DNA of 53,899 nt from Pseudopedobacter sp. (GCA_014378105.1 JACMOI010000176.1:1-53899); one strand, 5' to 3'; positions 34,973 to 44,611 are shown, counted from the stretch's first letter. Numbers and translations: made by a program. The notes: generated by a model from the letters alone, not told the origin.

Positions 34973-35407
34973 TTATTCTTGTTTATAATTGGTAGTTAAA
35001 TCGTTAATGGTTTTTAACGAATTCACTAATTGTAATTTATCCTTTTCAGACAGATGAACGTTCAAATAGTCATTAAACTTTCTTACTACCACCCTAGCTA
35101 AATGACGTTTCTCTTTTCCTTTTTCTGTTAAATACAATTTTACAGATCTCTTATCTGTTTGATGACCTTCCTTGTATATTAAACCATCCTCTTGTAGATG
35201 ACTTAACATTCTACTCAAGCTTGTTGATTTTAATCCTAAAAGTGCCGCAACTTCTGAAACCGTAGTTCCTTCATGTTCATCAATATTGATTAATAAATAT
35301 CCAATAGATTGTGTGATACCAAATTCAGAAGCAAGCTGATTATACTTATTTGCAATGTTTTGCCATGTTACTTTTAAAAAATAATCAATAGTTTCTTGAT
35401 GTTTCAT
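34973..35407 (-). CDS. MarR family transcriptional regulator of the fad operon
   Basis: The 144-residue protein is a standard MarR winged-helix regulator. The DNA-binding core is at about residues 50-110 (EGTTVSEVAALLGLKSTSLS, RMLSHLQEDGLIYKEGHQTDKRSVKLYLTEKGKE), with dimerisation helices at both ends. It is the first gene of the leftward operon with fadN 8 bases later, and a 28-base palindrome overlaps the shared promoter. The simplest inference is that it represses its own operon and is released by an acyl-CoA or fatty acid. Confidence 0.9.
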   Translation of the reverse strand: MKHQETIDYFLKVTWQNIANKYNQLASEFGITQSIGYLLINIDEHEGTTVSEVAALLGLKSTSLSRMLSHLQEDGLIYKEGHQTDKRSVKLYLTEKGKEKRHLARVVVRKFNDYLNVHLSEKDKLQLVNSLKTINDLTTNYKQE

Positions 35408-35430
35408 TAAAAAAGTTTAATTAGGTATTT

Positions 35431-35461
35431 CAAATGTAAGTAACTCAAATTTATTATGCAA
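35431..35461 (-). promoter_or_regulatory. promoter of the MarR-fadNAE operon
   Basis: On the minus strand, TTG (35461-35459) is followed by 20 bases and TACATTTG (35438-35431). This is a close consensus match, 24 bases before the MarR ATG. Confidence 0.7.
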
Positions 35462-35474
35462 GCATAATAAATTT
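35447..35474. promoter_or_regulatory. 28-base palindrome, probable MarR operator
   Basis: Two perfect 13-base half-sites, AAATTTATTATGC (35447-35459) and GCATAATAAATTT (35462-35474), flank a central AA. It covers the -33 element of the fad promoter, an ideal place for repression. Confidence 0.65.
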
Positions 35475-35572
35475 TATTAAAATTAATGACTTTTAAAAAT
35501 TTTTTGGTTTAATTTTTGCTTAACTATGCGGATAAAAAAACCACAAAACGATAGAATGAATAAATTTTAATA

Positions 35573-37045
35573 ATGATTTTAGTTGTAGACGATAAAAAGG
35601 AAAATGTTTATTCTTTAAAAAAATTGCTAGAATCTAAAGACTTTGCTGTAGATAGCGCACTATCTGGAGAAGAAGCCTTAAAAAAAGTTTTAAATAACGA
35701 TTACGCTTTAATTATCCTAGATGTGCAGATGCCTTTCATGGATGGTTATGAAGTTGCAGAAACACTTGCTGGTTTTAACAAAACAAAAGATATTCCTATT
35801 ATTTTCTTATCAGCTGTTAATACAGATAAACAATTTATTGCCAAAGGATATGCATCTGGAGGTATAGATTATTTGACTAAGCCTGTTGACTCTGATATTT
35901 TACTTTTAAAAGTTAATACTTTTTTAAAGCTTTATAAACAAAACAAAAAATTAAAAGAGATACAAAATGTTTTAAAGGCAGAAATCGACATCCGTAAAAG
36001 AGTACAATTAGAGCTAAAAGAAAAGGTAGAACAATTACATTACACATTAGAAGCATTACCTTTAATTGCTTTCACAGCAGATGAAAATGGAAAAATCGAT
36101 TTTGTGAATCAGAAATGGATGCAATTCTCTGAAAGTGATCAGGTTTTCCCAAAATCTCATCCTGATGATAAAAATATTGAGGTGGAGTTTATTAACGCAA
36201 TTATCCAAAATAAAAAGCTTGAATTAGAAGTGAGGCTTCAAAAATTAGGTTCAATTGAATACTGCTATAACTTACTAAAGATTATTCCTTTTAAAGAAAA
36301 TGGTACGCAAAATAAATGGATTGGAACTTTCACTGATATTGATGCTCATAAACAAATCGAAAAAAAGAAAGATGAATTTTTAAGTATTGCCAGTCATGAG
36401 TTAAAAACTCCTTTAACAAGCATTAAAGCTTATATACAATTGCTAGCCAGAAGTTTAAAAAATCATGAATCTGTTCAAATAAAAACATACATAGAAAAGG
36501 CACAATTACAGGTTGGTAAGTTAAATGATTTAATTTCTGACTTATTGGATATTTCTAAGATTGAGAGTGGAGAATTAAAACTCAATAAAAAAAATATAGA
36601 CCTAAAAATTACAATTGAAAGTTGCGTTGATACCATACACCAAACTCATCCTAACGCGGTGATAAAAGTAATTGGCAATACTTTACCAAAACTTATTGAA
36701 ATAGACGAGGTAAGGATAGAGCAAGTTCTCTTGAATTACTTAACAAATGCTTTAAAATACTCTCCAGATAACCAAACGATAAACATTGTTAGGGAAGATT
36801 TAGATGATTGCGTTTTAATTAAGGTTAGAGACAAAGGAATTGGCATACCAGAAGAAAAACAGAAAAACGTTTTCGATAAGTTTTATAGGATAGAAGAAAC
36901 ATCTTTAAAGTTTCAAGGATTGGGTATTGGCTTATATATTTGCGCTGATATCATCAAAAAACATCATGGTAAATATGGGGTTAAGAGCGAACCGAATAAA
37001 GGATCTGAATTTTACTTTAGCCTACCCTTTCAATCATTAAAATAA
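35573..37045 (+). CDS. response-regulator/histidine kinase hybrid (REC-PAS-HisKA-HATPase)
   Basis: The 490-residue cytoplasmic protein has no membrane segment. A receiver domain (residues 1-120, acceptor Asp50 in LIILDVQMPFMDGYE, Lys in YLTKPV) is followed by a coiled coil and a PAS-like segment (about 160-265, HYTLEALPLIAFTADENGKI). HisKA follows with His275 in SHELKTPLTSIKAYIQLL, then HATPase_c with NYLTNALKYSP (N box), VRDKGIGIPEEKQ (G1) and FQGLGIGLYICADI (G2). It probably relays a signal received through its own receiver. It starts the six-gene signalling cluster. The next kinase follows 10 bases later. Confidence 0.92.
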   Translation: MILVVDDKKENVYSLKKLLESKDFAVDSALSGEEALKKVLNNDYALIILDVQMPFMDGYEVAETLAGFNKTKDIPIIFLSAVNTDKQFIAKGYASGGIDYLTKPVDSDILLLKVNTFLKLYKQNKKLKEIQNVLKAEIDIRKRVQLELKEKVEQLHYTLEALPLIAFTADENGKIDFVNQKWMQFSESDQVFPKSHPDDKNIEVEFINAIIQNKKLELEVRLQKLGSIEYCYNLLKIIPFKENGTQNKWIGTFTDIDAHKQIEKKKDEFLSIASHELKTPLTSIKAYIQLLARSLKNHESVQIKTYIEKAQLQVGKLNDLISDLLDISKIESGELKLNKKNIDLKITIESCVDTIHQTHPNAVIKVIGNTLPKLIEIDEVRIEQVLLNYLTNALKYSPDNQTINIVREDLDDCVLIKVRDKGIGIPEEKQKNVFDKFYRIEETSLKFQGLGIGLYICADIIKKHHGKYGVKSEPNKGSEFYFSLPFQSLK

Positions 37046-37055
37046 ACTTAAATAA

Positions 37056-40000
37056 ATGAAATCTAATTTTTTAAGAAATCTTCAAATCGGCTTTTCAATT
37101 TCCTTTTTCTTACTTATAATTAGCTCTATAGCTTCATTTATGGCAATAAATAAGTTTAGAGAAAACCAAAAATTGGTAGAACATACCTTAAAAGTTTTAA
37201 TCACCTTAGATAACATCAACATTAGCCTTAAAGATAAAATAATAGGTGTAAGGGGTAAACTACTATCAAAAGATAATAGGTTTTCTAATACTTATTATTC
37301 TAGTATTAAGTCTGGAGATTCCTTATTAAACAATCTTAATAAATTAATAATTGATAATCCTGTTCAGGTCAAAAATGCTAAGGAATTGCGATTAGAAACT
37401 AAAAAATATTTTGAATTTACGCAAAACATTTTGTCTCAAATAGATAAAGGCTATGTGATAACTATCACAACCATGGAAGCTGGAAAATCACAAACAGAAG
37501 TTATCCAAGCCATTATCAACAAAATGAAAAATATTGAACGTTTGCTTTTGCAAAAAAGAAACAATGTGAATTCAAAATCTGCTGGCACAACTCCTATACT
37601 ATTAATAATTACATCGTTACTTTCGTTATTAATTACATTGGTTTTTTATTTTAGGATAACGTCTGATTTTAAAAAACGTGAAGATCTCAAAAACAAATTA
37701 TTACAAAAGGATAAAGACACTACAGAGAGCATTTTAAAAATAACAGAAATAGCTCATCAAATTTCTTTGGGCGATTTTAGCACAAGGGTTAATGCTGAAG
37801 AATTTAAATTATTGAGCAAAATAAGTAATTCTTTAAATTCTATGGCAGAATCTTTAGAAGTATCTTTTGGTAAATTGAATGATGAAGAGTGGTTACAAAA
37901 AGGGATTGCATCACTCAACTTGAAACTTTTAAGTAATAAATCAATAGATCAAATTTATGAGGAGTCTTTAAATGAACTAATTACTTATGGACAATGTCAG
38001 GTTGGGGGTCTTTATGTTTTTGACGATGGAAACATTGAATTAAAAAGCACTTATAACAAAGAAACTTTTATGAAAACGTCTTTTAACGAAGGCGAAGGTT
38101 TAGTAGGGCAGAGTTATAAAGATGGGATAATAAAATTAATAAGCGATTTAGGTCCCGATTATTTTATTACTACTGCAATCGGAAAAATAAAACTTAACTA
38201 TTTATTATTGGTACCTATAAAACATGATTACAAAACAATTGGCATTATAGAATTAGGTTGTAGTGCTAAATTTACAGATGTTGATGTTTTGTATCATCAA
38301 ACTTGCGGTGCAAGTATTGGTGCCGCCATAGTAAATGCAAAATCTAGAAGGCATATCCAAAATTTACTAGAAGAAACACAAAGCCAAACAGAAGAATTAC
38401 AGTCGCAACATAACGAGTTAGAAAACTTAAATGCCGAGTTAGAAGCGCAATTTCAAAAGCTGCAAGCTTCTGAAGAAGAATTGAAAGTACAGCAAGAAGA
38501 ACTTCAACAGTCTAACCGAGAATTAGAAGAACGTTCTAAGTTGCTAGAAGAAAAGAATCATCTAATTACGGATAGAAATTTAGAAATCCAACAAAAAGCA
38601 GAAGAATTAGCTTTAAGTACAAAATACAAGTCAGAATTTTTGGCAAACATGTCGCATGAGTTGCGAACCCCTTTAAATTCAATTCTACTTCTTTCTAGGT
38701 TATCGGCAGAAAATCCAGAAGGGAATTTAACCGAAGAGCAAGTAGAATCTGCAAAAGTGATTCAGAGTTCTGGTAACGGTTTGCTCTCATTAATAGATGA
38801 AATTTTGGATCTATCCAAAATTGAAGCAGGTAAAATGGAAGTTGATAATGAGAAATTTAATATTAAAGTTTTAAAAACCGAGCTTCAAAATTTATTTAAA
38901 CCTGTTGTAAACCAAAAAGCAATTAAACTTAATTTTAATTTGGATAAAGATGCTGATGAAATTGAAACAGATTATTTACGCTTAGGGCAAATTCTTAAAA
39001 ACCTTCTTTCTAATGCTATTAAATTTACATCAACAGGTAGTGTAAGTCTTAACATTCTAAAAAAAGAAAATAATATTGTTTTTGAAGTTAAGGATACTGG
39101 AATAGGAATTTCAAAGAATAAACAAAAGTTGATTTTTGAAGCTTTCCAACAAGAAGACGGTTCTACAAAAAGAAAATTTGGTGGTACCGGACTTGGCTTA
39201 TCAATTAGTAAGGAATTAGCCAAATTATTAGGCGGTAAAATTGATTTAGAAAGCGAACCTGGAAAAGGAAGTACGTTTACCGTTACACTACCTCAAAACC
39301 GTGTTATAGAAACTTCTGAAGAGCAAACAAGCATAGAAAAGGAAGAAATCATTGATATTAAATTAGAAGAAATTTCTTCTAATTTTTTAAGTGATAAAAT
39401 TCCAGAAGCGATTGAAGACGATAGAAATAATATCCAAAAGGGAGATAAAGTTATTTTGATTGTTGAGGATGACACATTGTTTGCTAAGACATTAAGAAAT
39501 TTTGCTCAAAAGCAAAACTTTAAAACAATTGTTGTTGTACGTGGTGATTTTGCATTACCAGCAGCTTTAGAATTTAAACCTTGGGCAATATTATTAGACA
39601 TTCAATTGCCCATAATGGATGGTTGGATGATTATGGATGCTTTAAAAACTAACCCTCAAACTAGGCATATTCCGGTACATATTATGTCTTCTTTACAGGC
39701 TAAAAAAGAAAGTATACTTAAGGGAGCCGTAGATTTTATCAATAAGCCGTTTGCCATTGAGAATATGAATGGTATATTTCTAAAAATAGAAAGTGCTCTT
39801 AATAAATATCCAAAAAAGGTTTTAATTGTTGAAGAAAATGCAAAACACGCCAATGCTTTATCTTATTTCTTAAGTAATTTTAATATTTCTACCGAGATAA
39901 AAAACAGTATTGAAGATTGTACTAAAACACTTCAAAACAATGATGTTGATTGTGTTATTTTAGACATGGGTGTACCTTATGAAAACGGATATGATACCTT

Positions 40001-40619
40001 AGAAGCTATCAGACAGACTCCAGGATTAGAAGATTTACCAATTATCATTTTTACAGGTAAAAATATATCTAAGGTAGAAGAGCTAAAGATTAAGAAATAT
40101 GCAGATTCTATCATCGTGAAAACGGCACATTCTTACCAAAGAGTCTTAGATGAAGTTGGGCTATTTCTACATTTAGTAAATGATGATAAAGTTGATAAAC
40201 CAATCACTTCATTCAAAAAATTAGGACAACTTACAGAGGTGATCAAAAATAAAACGGTTTTAATTGCAGATGATGATGTGAGAAACATTTTTTCTTTATC
40301 AAAAGCTTTAGAAAACCACCAAATGAAAGTAGTTAGCGCAATTGATGGAAAAGAAGCTATGCAAAAATTAGGCGAAAACTCAAACATAGATATAGTTTTG
40401 ATGGATATTATGATGCCAAAAATGGATGGTTATGACACCATCAAAGAAATTAGAAAACAAGCTAAATACAAAAATTTACCAATTATTGCAGTAACCGCAA
40501 AAGCAATGATTGGTGACAGAGAAAAATGTATGAAAGTAGGTGCATCAGATTATATATCAAAACCTGTAGATACTGATCAATTACTATCGCTATTAAGAGT
40601 TTGGCTTTACCAAGAATAA
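37056..40619 (+). CDS. hybrid sensor histidine kinase with three receiver domains
   Basis: This 1187-residue membrane sensor has TM1 near residues 13-33 and a helical periplasmic region (CHASE3-like) to about 175. TM2 is near 180-200, with a HAMP-like linker, then a GAF domain near 285-425 and a long Glu/Gln-rich coiled coil near 430-520. HisKA has His534 in SHELRTPLNSILLL, and HATPase_c has NLLSNAIKFTS, VKDTGIGISKNKQK and FGGTGLGLSISKELA. Three receivers follow, with acceptors Asp848, Asp970 and Asp1117. The middle receiver is degenerate in its Lys-Pro motif (IVKTAHS). The kinase core resembles those of Bacteroidota CheB/CheR-associated kinases. Confidence 0.92.
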   Translation: MKSNFLRNLQIGFSISFFLLIISSIASFMAINKFRENQKLVEHTLKVLITLDNINISLKDKIIGVRGKLLSKDNRFSNTYYSSIKSGDSLLNNLNKLIIDNPVQVKNAKELRLETKKYFEFTQNILSQIDKGYVITITTMEAGKSQTEVIQAIINKMKNIERLLLQKRNNVNSKSAGTTPILLIITSLLSLLITLVFYFRITSDFKKREDLKNKLLQKDKDTTESILKITEIAHQISLGDFSTRVNAEEFKLLSKISNSLNSMAESLEVSFGKLNDEEWLQKGIASLNLKLLSNKSIDQIYEESLNELITYGQCQVGGLYVFDDGNIELKSTYNKETFMKTSFNEGEGLVGQSYKDGIIKLISDLGPDYFITTAIGKIKLNYLLLVPIKHDYKTIGIIELGCSAKFTDVDVLYHQTCGASIGAAIVNAKSRRHIQNLLEETQSQTEELQSQHNELENLNAELEAQFQKLQASEEELKVQQEELQQSNRELEERSKLLEEKNHLITDRNLEIQQKAEELALSTKYKSEFLANMSHELRTPLNSILLLSRLSAENPEGNLTEEQVESAKVIQSSGNGLLSLIDEILDLSKIEAGKMEVDNEKFNIKVLKTELQNLFKPVVNQKAIKLNFNLDKDADEIETDYLRLGQILKNLLSNAIKFTSTGSVSLNILKKENNIVFEVKDTGIGISKNKQKLIFEAFQQEDGSTKRKFGGTGLGLSISKELAKLLGGKIDLESEPGKGSTFTVTLPQNRVIETSEEQTSIEKEEIIDIKLEEISSNFLSDKIPEAIEDDRNNIQKGDKVILIVEDDTLFAKTLRNFAQKQNFKTIVVVRGDFALPAALEFKPWAILLDIQLPIMDGWMIMDALKTNPQTRHIPVHIMSSLQAKKESILKGAVDFINKPFAIENMNGIFLKIESALNKYPKKVLIVEENAKHANALSYFLSNFNISTEIKNSIEDCTKTLQNNDVDCVILDMGVPYENGYDTLEAIRQTPGLEDLPIIIFTGKNISKVEELKIKKYADSIIVKTAHSYQRVLDEVGLFLHLVNDDKVDKPITSFKKLGQLTEVIKNKTVLIADDDVRNIFSLSKALENHQMKVVSAIDGKEAMQKLGENSNIDIVLMDIMMPKMDGYDTIKEIRKQAKYKNLPIIAVTAKAMIGDREKCMKVGASDYISKPVDTDQLLSLLRVWLYQE

Positions 40620-40622
40620 AAT

Positions 40623-40994
40623 ATGAATCAAAAAAATTTCATTTTAATAGTTGATGATGATCCTAGAAATATTTTTGCTTTAAAAATGGTTCTAAAAGCG
40701 AGAGGATTTGATTGTGAAACCGCTACAAATTTTACCGATGCCTTAAATGTCTTAAAATCTGGAAAGGATATTAAGTTGGTATTAATGGATATGATGATGC
40801 CAGATGTTGATGGATATGAATCTATAGCGCATTTAAAATCATCAGAAGAATTTAAAAATGTACCAATTATTGCCGTAACTGCGCAAGCTATGGCTGGTGA
40901 TAAAGAAAAATGTTTAGAAGCTGGTGCCGATGGTTATGTATCTAAACCAGTAAACATTGATCATTTATTGGTTTTTACAAATAAATTTTTGTAA
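40623..40994 (+). CDS. single-domain response regulator
   Basis: The 123-residue protein is a receiver domain alone: acidic pair IVDDDPRNIFALK, acceptor Asp56 in LVLMDMMMPDVDGYE, Thr in IIAVTAQAMAG, and Lys in YVSKPVN. It has no output domain, so it probably acts as a phosphate shuttle or sink, or by protein contact. It starts 3 bases after the large kinase and closely resembles that kinase's third receiver, suggesting gene-internal duplication. Confidence 0.9.
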   Translation: MNQKNFILIVDDDPRNIFALKMVLKARGFDCETATNFTDALNVLKSGKDIKLVLMDMMMPDVDGYESIAHLKSSEEFKNVPIIAVTAQAMAGDKEKCLEAGADGYVSKPVNIDHLLVFTNKFL

Positions 40995-40996
40995 AA

Positions 40997-41821
40997 ATGA
41001 TAGCAGCCGATATTGTAGGAGACGAAGATTTAGAACTTTTATTAATTGAAGTTGCTAGCGTATATGGATATGATTTTACAGAATACAGTAAGGCATCTAT
41101 AAAACGAAGAATAAATAGAATTTGCTTAATAGATAAACATAAAAGCTTTGCAGAATTACGATATAAAGTTTTAAATGACCAATCTTATCTAAGTAGATTT
41201 ATAGAAGAAGTTACGGTAAACGTAACTGAAATGTTTAGAGATCCTTTTTTTTACAAGACTTTAAAAGAAAAAATTATCCCTCAACTTGGTGTAAATCCAT
41301 TTATAAAAATTTGGTTGTCGGGCTGCTCTACTGGCCAAGAAGTTTATTCCATTTCTATTTTACTTCATGAGGCAAATTTAGCGCATAAGGCGATAATATA
41401 TGCTACAGATATAAATCCGACGGTTTTAGAGAATGCTAAATCAGGGGTTTACCCGATAAACCAAATGAAACTTTATACAGAAAATTATCATAATAGTGGG
41501 GGTACAGCAGATTTTAGCAGTTATTACTCTGCTAATTATGATCACGTAAGCTTTAAAGAATATTTAAGAAAAAACGTTATTTTCTCTACTCACAATCTAG
41601 TATCAGACCGTTCATTTAACGAGTTTCAATTAATAATTTGTAGAAACGTTTTGATTTATTTTGATAAAGTTTTACAGGATAAAGTCTTTAACCTATTTGA
41701 TGGTAGCTTAGAAACGCTAGGTTTTTTAGCCTTAGGATCAAAAGAAACCATCAGATTTTCTAATTTAAACCTTACTTACAAACAAGTAGAAAAAGAAAAG
41801 ATTTGGGAAAAAACAAAATAA
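40997..41821 (+). CDS. cheR: CheR-type protein-glutamate methyltransferase
   Basis: The 274-residue SAM-dependent methyltransferase matches CheR. The N-terminal helical domain holds YSKASIKRRINRIC, and the catalytic domain holds VNVTEMFRDPFFYKTL near residues 74-89, IWLSGCSTGQEVYSISILL (the SAM-binding G-x-S/G) near 108-126, YATDINPTVLENAKSGVY near 135-152 and LIICRNVLIYFD near 212-223. It normally methylates chemoreceptors. No receptor, CheA or CheW is near, so its substrate here is unknown. It starts 2 bases after the response regulator. Confidence 0.93.
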   Translation: MIAADIVGDEDLELLLIEVASVYGYDFTEYSKASIKRRINRICLIDKHKSFAELRYKVLNDQSYLSRFIEEVTVNVTEMFRDPFFYKTLKEKIIPQLGVNPFIKIWLSGCSTGQEVYSISILLHEANLAHKAIIYATDINPTVLENAKSGVYPINQMKLYTENYHNSGGTADFSSYYSANYDHVSFKEYLRKNVIFSTHNLVSDRSFNEFQLIICRNVLIYFDKVLQDKVFNLFDGSLETLGFLALGSKETIRFSNLNLTYKQVEKEKIWEKTK

Positions 41822-42381
41822 ATCCTGTGGTAGAGATTTTAATTATTGGTGGTTCTGCGGGTTCTTTTAAAGTTTTACTGCAAATTTTAACTAAAATTAA
41901 GCTCGATATTAATTTTGCTGTTTTAGTTGTATTACACAGAAAACACAATTCCAATACCTCTATTGTTGATTTATTTAGTAGCAAAACGGCTATACCTGTT
42001 TATGAATGTGAAGATAAGGACAATCTTTTGCCAGGTAATATATATTTTGTACCCCCTGATTATCATTTATTAATAGAAAAAGATAGGACGATTTGTTTAG
42101 ATTATTCTGAAAAAGAAAACTATTCTAGGCCCGCTATTGATATTACTTTTAAATCGGCATCAGATGTTTATAGAGAAAAAACTGCTGCTGTATTACTTTC
42201 AGGCGCAAATAAAGATGGTGCCGATGGATTAAAATATATTTTTGAACATTATGGAACAACTATTGTTCAAGACCCTAATGAGGCAGAGATCAGCACAATG
42301 CCTAATGAAGCTTTAAAAATATTTGAACCCGATTATGTTTTAGGGAGCAAAGAAATTATAAAATTAATCAATAGTTTTTAA
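41803..42381 (+). CDS. cheB: CheB-type methylesterase without a receiver domain
   Basis: The 192-residue protein is a CheB catalytic domain alone. The triad is visible: Ser in IIGGSAGSFKVLLQ near residue 19, His in VVLHRKHNSNTSIV near 46, and Asp in SGANKDGADGLKYIFE near 139. The usual N-terminal receiver is missing, so activity cannot be switched on by its own phosphorylation. It would remove methyl groups added by the CheR encoded just upstream. The two genes overlap by 19 bases. A GTG at about 41827 is an alternative start that would remove the overlap. Confidence 0.9.
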   Translation: MGKNKINPVVEILIIGGSAGSFKVLLQILTKIKLDINFAVLVVLHRKHNSNTSIVDLFSSKTAIPVYECEDKDNLLPGNIYFVPPDYHLLIEKDRTICLDYSEKENYSRPAIDITFKSASDVYREKTAAVLLSGANKDGADGLKYIFEHYGTTIVQDPNEAEISTMPNEALKIFEPDYVLGSKEIIKLINSF

Positions 42382-42402
42382 GTAAAATAAACTCCGTTTA
42401 AA

Positions 42403-42765
42403 TTGAAAAAAACAGTCCTTATATTCGATGATGATGTTAATATTTTAGAGTTATGTTCTATCATACTAACTGAATGTGGTTACCACGTAGAAGTTTCAGA
42501 AACATCACATGATATTATAGAAAAAGTAACTAAAATTAAACCTGATGCCATTTTGATGGACAATTGGATTCCTGATATTGGCGGAATTGAAGCTACTAGA
42601 TTGTTAAAAAGTCATTCTGAATTCAATAAAATCCCAGTTATTTATTTTTCCGCAAATAATGATATTCAAACATTAGCTAAAAAAGCCGGTGCTGATGCAC
42701 ATTTGGCTAAGCCCTTTGACTTGGATGTTTTAGAAAATCTAATGAAAGCGGTTATGGAAAAATAA
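42403..42765 (+). CDS. single-domain response regulator, second copy
   Basis: The 120-residue receiver begins at TTG. It shows the acidic pair in LIFDDDVNILELC, acceptor Asp in AILMDNWIPDIGGIE (Asp52), and Lys in AHLAKPFD. An Asn and a Trp follow the acceptor, and it diverges from the other receivers in the cluster. No output domain. It is the last gene of the cluster, 21 bases after cheB. No terminator was seen in the 127 bases before the convergent ggt gene. Confidence 0.88.
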   Translation: MKKTVLIFDDDVNILELCSIILTECGYHVEVSETSHDIIEKVTKIKPDAILMDNWIPDIGGIEATRLLKSHSEFNKIPVIYFSANNDIQTLAKKAGADAHLAKPFDLDVLENLMKAVMEK

Positions 42766-42892
42766 TTTTACAGGTAGATTTTGTACTAATAAAGTGATTG
42801 TATAAAGTTACTACATTGACTTTTTTTCTTTTTTACTCCACTCTAAAAATAAAGAAAGCACAACCCAATATTTAATTGAGAAAACGCCTCAG

Positions 42893-44611
42893 CTAATATC
42901 CCATCTTAGAATCGTCTCCTCTTGGATCAGCACCTCCTTCATAGTAACCCCATTTATTTAATAAAATAGCGTCGCACCTTCCGATATTACCTCTTTCTAA
43001 GATTTTATAACCTTTATTAGTTAGCTTTTGTAATGTTAAACTGTCTAGGGCGTCTTTTTCTATATAAATTAAATCTGGCAACCACTGGTGATGAACTCTT
43101 TTAACATTTACCGCCTTTTGAATAGACATTTGATAATCAATAACATTTGTTATCGTTTGTAAAACTGTGGTGATAATTGTCGATCCACCTGGTGAACCTA
43201 CCACCATAAAAAGCTTCCCGTCTTTTTCAACAATAGTTGGCGTCATAGAGCTTAACATTCTTTTATTGGGCTGAATGGCATTTGCTTCTCCACCTACCAA
43301 ACCATACATGTTTGGCGTTCCTGGTTTAACACTAAAATCATCCATCTCATTATTTAGTAAAAACCCTGCACCCTTAACAAAAACTTTTGCCCCAAATGAG
43401 CCATTAAGCGTAGTTGTGATAGCCACCGCATTACCGTCCTTATCTGTAATAGAGAAATGCGTGGTTTGTTCGCTTTCTTTACCTTTAAAGTCTCCAGCTA
43501 AAATTTCGCTACTTGGTGTAGCTTTATCAAAACTAAAGTTGTTCATTCTAGATTTTAAATAGCTTTTTGCTAGTAAATTCTTGATGGGAGCTTGGTAAAA
43601 ATCTGGATCTCCTAGATAAGTTGCCCTATCTGCATAGGCTCTTCTTTCTGACTCCACAAAAATTTGAGTGGATGAATCACTATGAAAAGGATATTTAGCT
43701 AAAGGGTAATTTTCTAATGTCCCTAAAAGTTGTAAAAGCGCAACTCCACCACTTGATGGTGGTGGCATCGCAATAATTTTATACCCTCTGTAATTTCCTA
43801 TTAAAGGTTTACGCCATACTGCTTGATAATTTACTAAATCTCTTTTGGTAATGAGACCTTTATTACGCATCATTTCATCAGCAATTAAATCAGCAGTTTT
43901 ACCTTTATAAAAACCATCTCTTCCTTGCTCTTGTATTAATTTTAAAGTTTCGACTAAATCATTTTGGATTAATAAATCATCCTTTTTCCATTGCTTTTCA
44001 TTAACCAAATAACCGTAACCAGAATTTAATACCCTAAAAATAGAATCCTCACTATTCAATTCCTCAGCTTGTATTTCCGTTATTTTAAATCCGTTTTTAG
44101 CCAATTTTATAGCTGGTTGGATTAAATCTTTCCAATCTAGTTTTCCATATTTTTGGTGTGCCTGCCACATCCCAGCAACAGAGCCAGGAACACCAACAGC
44201 TAAATGTCCTTCGGTACTTAAATTTGCAATAGGATTTCCTGCGCTATCCAAATACATATTTTTTGAAGCCGCTTCTGGAGCTTTCTCTCTGAAATCTAAA
44301 GTATTCGACTCTCCGGTTGAAGAACGATAAACCATAAATCCACCACCACCAATATTTCCTGCATTGGGATAAACCACAGCTAACGCAAATTGAACAGCAA
44401 CTGCAGCATCCACAGCATTACCCCCTTTTTTCAGTATTTCTAAACCAACCTTTGATGCTAAAGAATTTGCAGTAACTACCATCCCATTTTTGTAAATAGG
44501 TGCATTTTCTTTACCAATCTGATGGTTTGTACAGGCTATAAATAAAAACAGCAACAAGCTAAATGAACTTATTGCTATTTTAGAACCTTTTTTAAGAATT
44601 TGTTTAAACAT
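42893..44611 (-). CDS. ggt: gamma-glutamyltranspeptidase (exported lipoprotein)
   Basis: The 572-residue enzyme is counted from the ATG at 44609-44611; an ATG 24 bases upstream would add 8 residues. It starts with a lipoprotein signal ending LFIAC. GGT splits itself at a conserved Thr to form large and small chains, and transfers or hydrolyses gamma-glutamyl groups, for example of glutathione. The new N-terminal Thr is Thr383 in SEQTTHFSITDKDGNAVAI. GGNAVDAAVAVQFALAVV, NIGGGGFMV, PPPSSGGVALLQLL and GSPGGSTIITTVLQ are also present. It overlaps the acyl-CoA ligase gene by 8 bases, so the two are co-transcribed, though no metabolic link is evident. Confidence 0.93.
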   Translation of the reverse strand: MFKQILKKGSKIAISSFSLLLFLFIACTNHQIGKENAPIYKNGMVVTANSLASKVGLEILKKGGNAVDAAVAVQFALAVVYPNAGNIGGGGFMVYRSSTGESNTLDFREKAPEAASKNMYLDSAGNPIANLSTEGHLAVGVPGSVAGMWQAHQKYGKLDWKDLIQPAIKLAKNGFKITEIQAEELNSEDSIFRVLNSGYGYLVNEKQWKKDDLLIQNDLVETLKLIQEQGRDGFYKGKTADLIADEMMRNKGLITKRDLVNYQAVWRKPLIGNYRGYKIIAMPPPSSGGVALLQLLGTLENYPLAKYPFHSDSSTQIFVESERRAYADRATYLGDPDFYQAPIKNLLAKSYLKSRMNNFSFDKATPSSEILAGDFKGKESEQTTHFSITDKDGNAVAITTTLNGSFGAKVFVKGAGFLLNNEMDDFSVKPGTPNMYGLVGGEANAIQPNKRMLSSMTPTIVEKDGKLFMVVGSPGGSTIITTVLQTITNVIDYQMSIQKAVNVKRVHHQWLPDLIYIEKDALDSLTLQKLTNKGYKILERGNIGRCDAILLNKWGYYEGGADPRGDDSKMGY

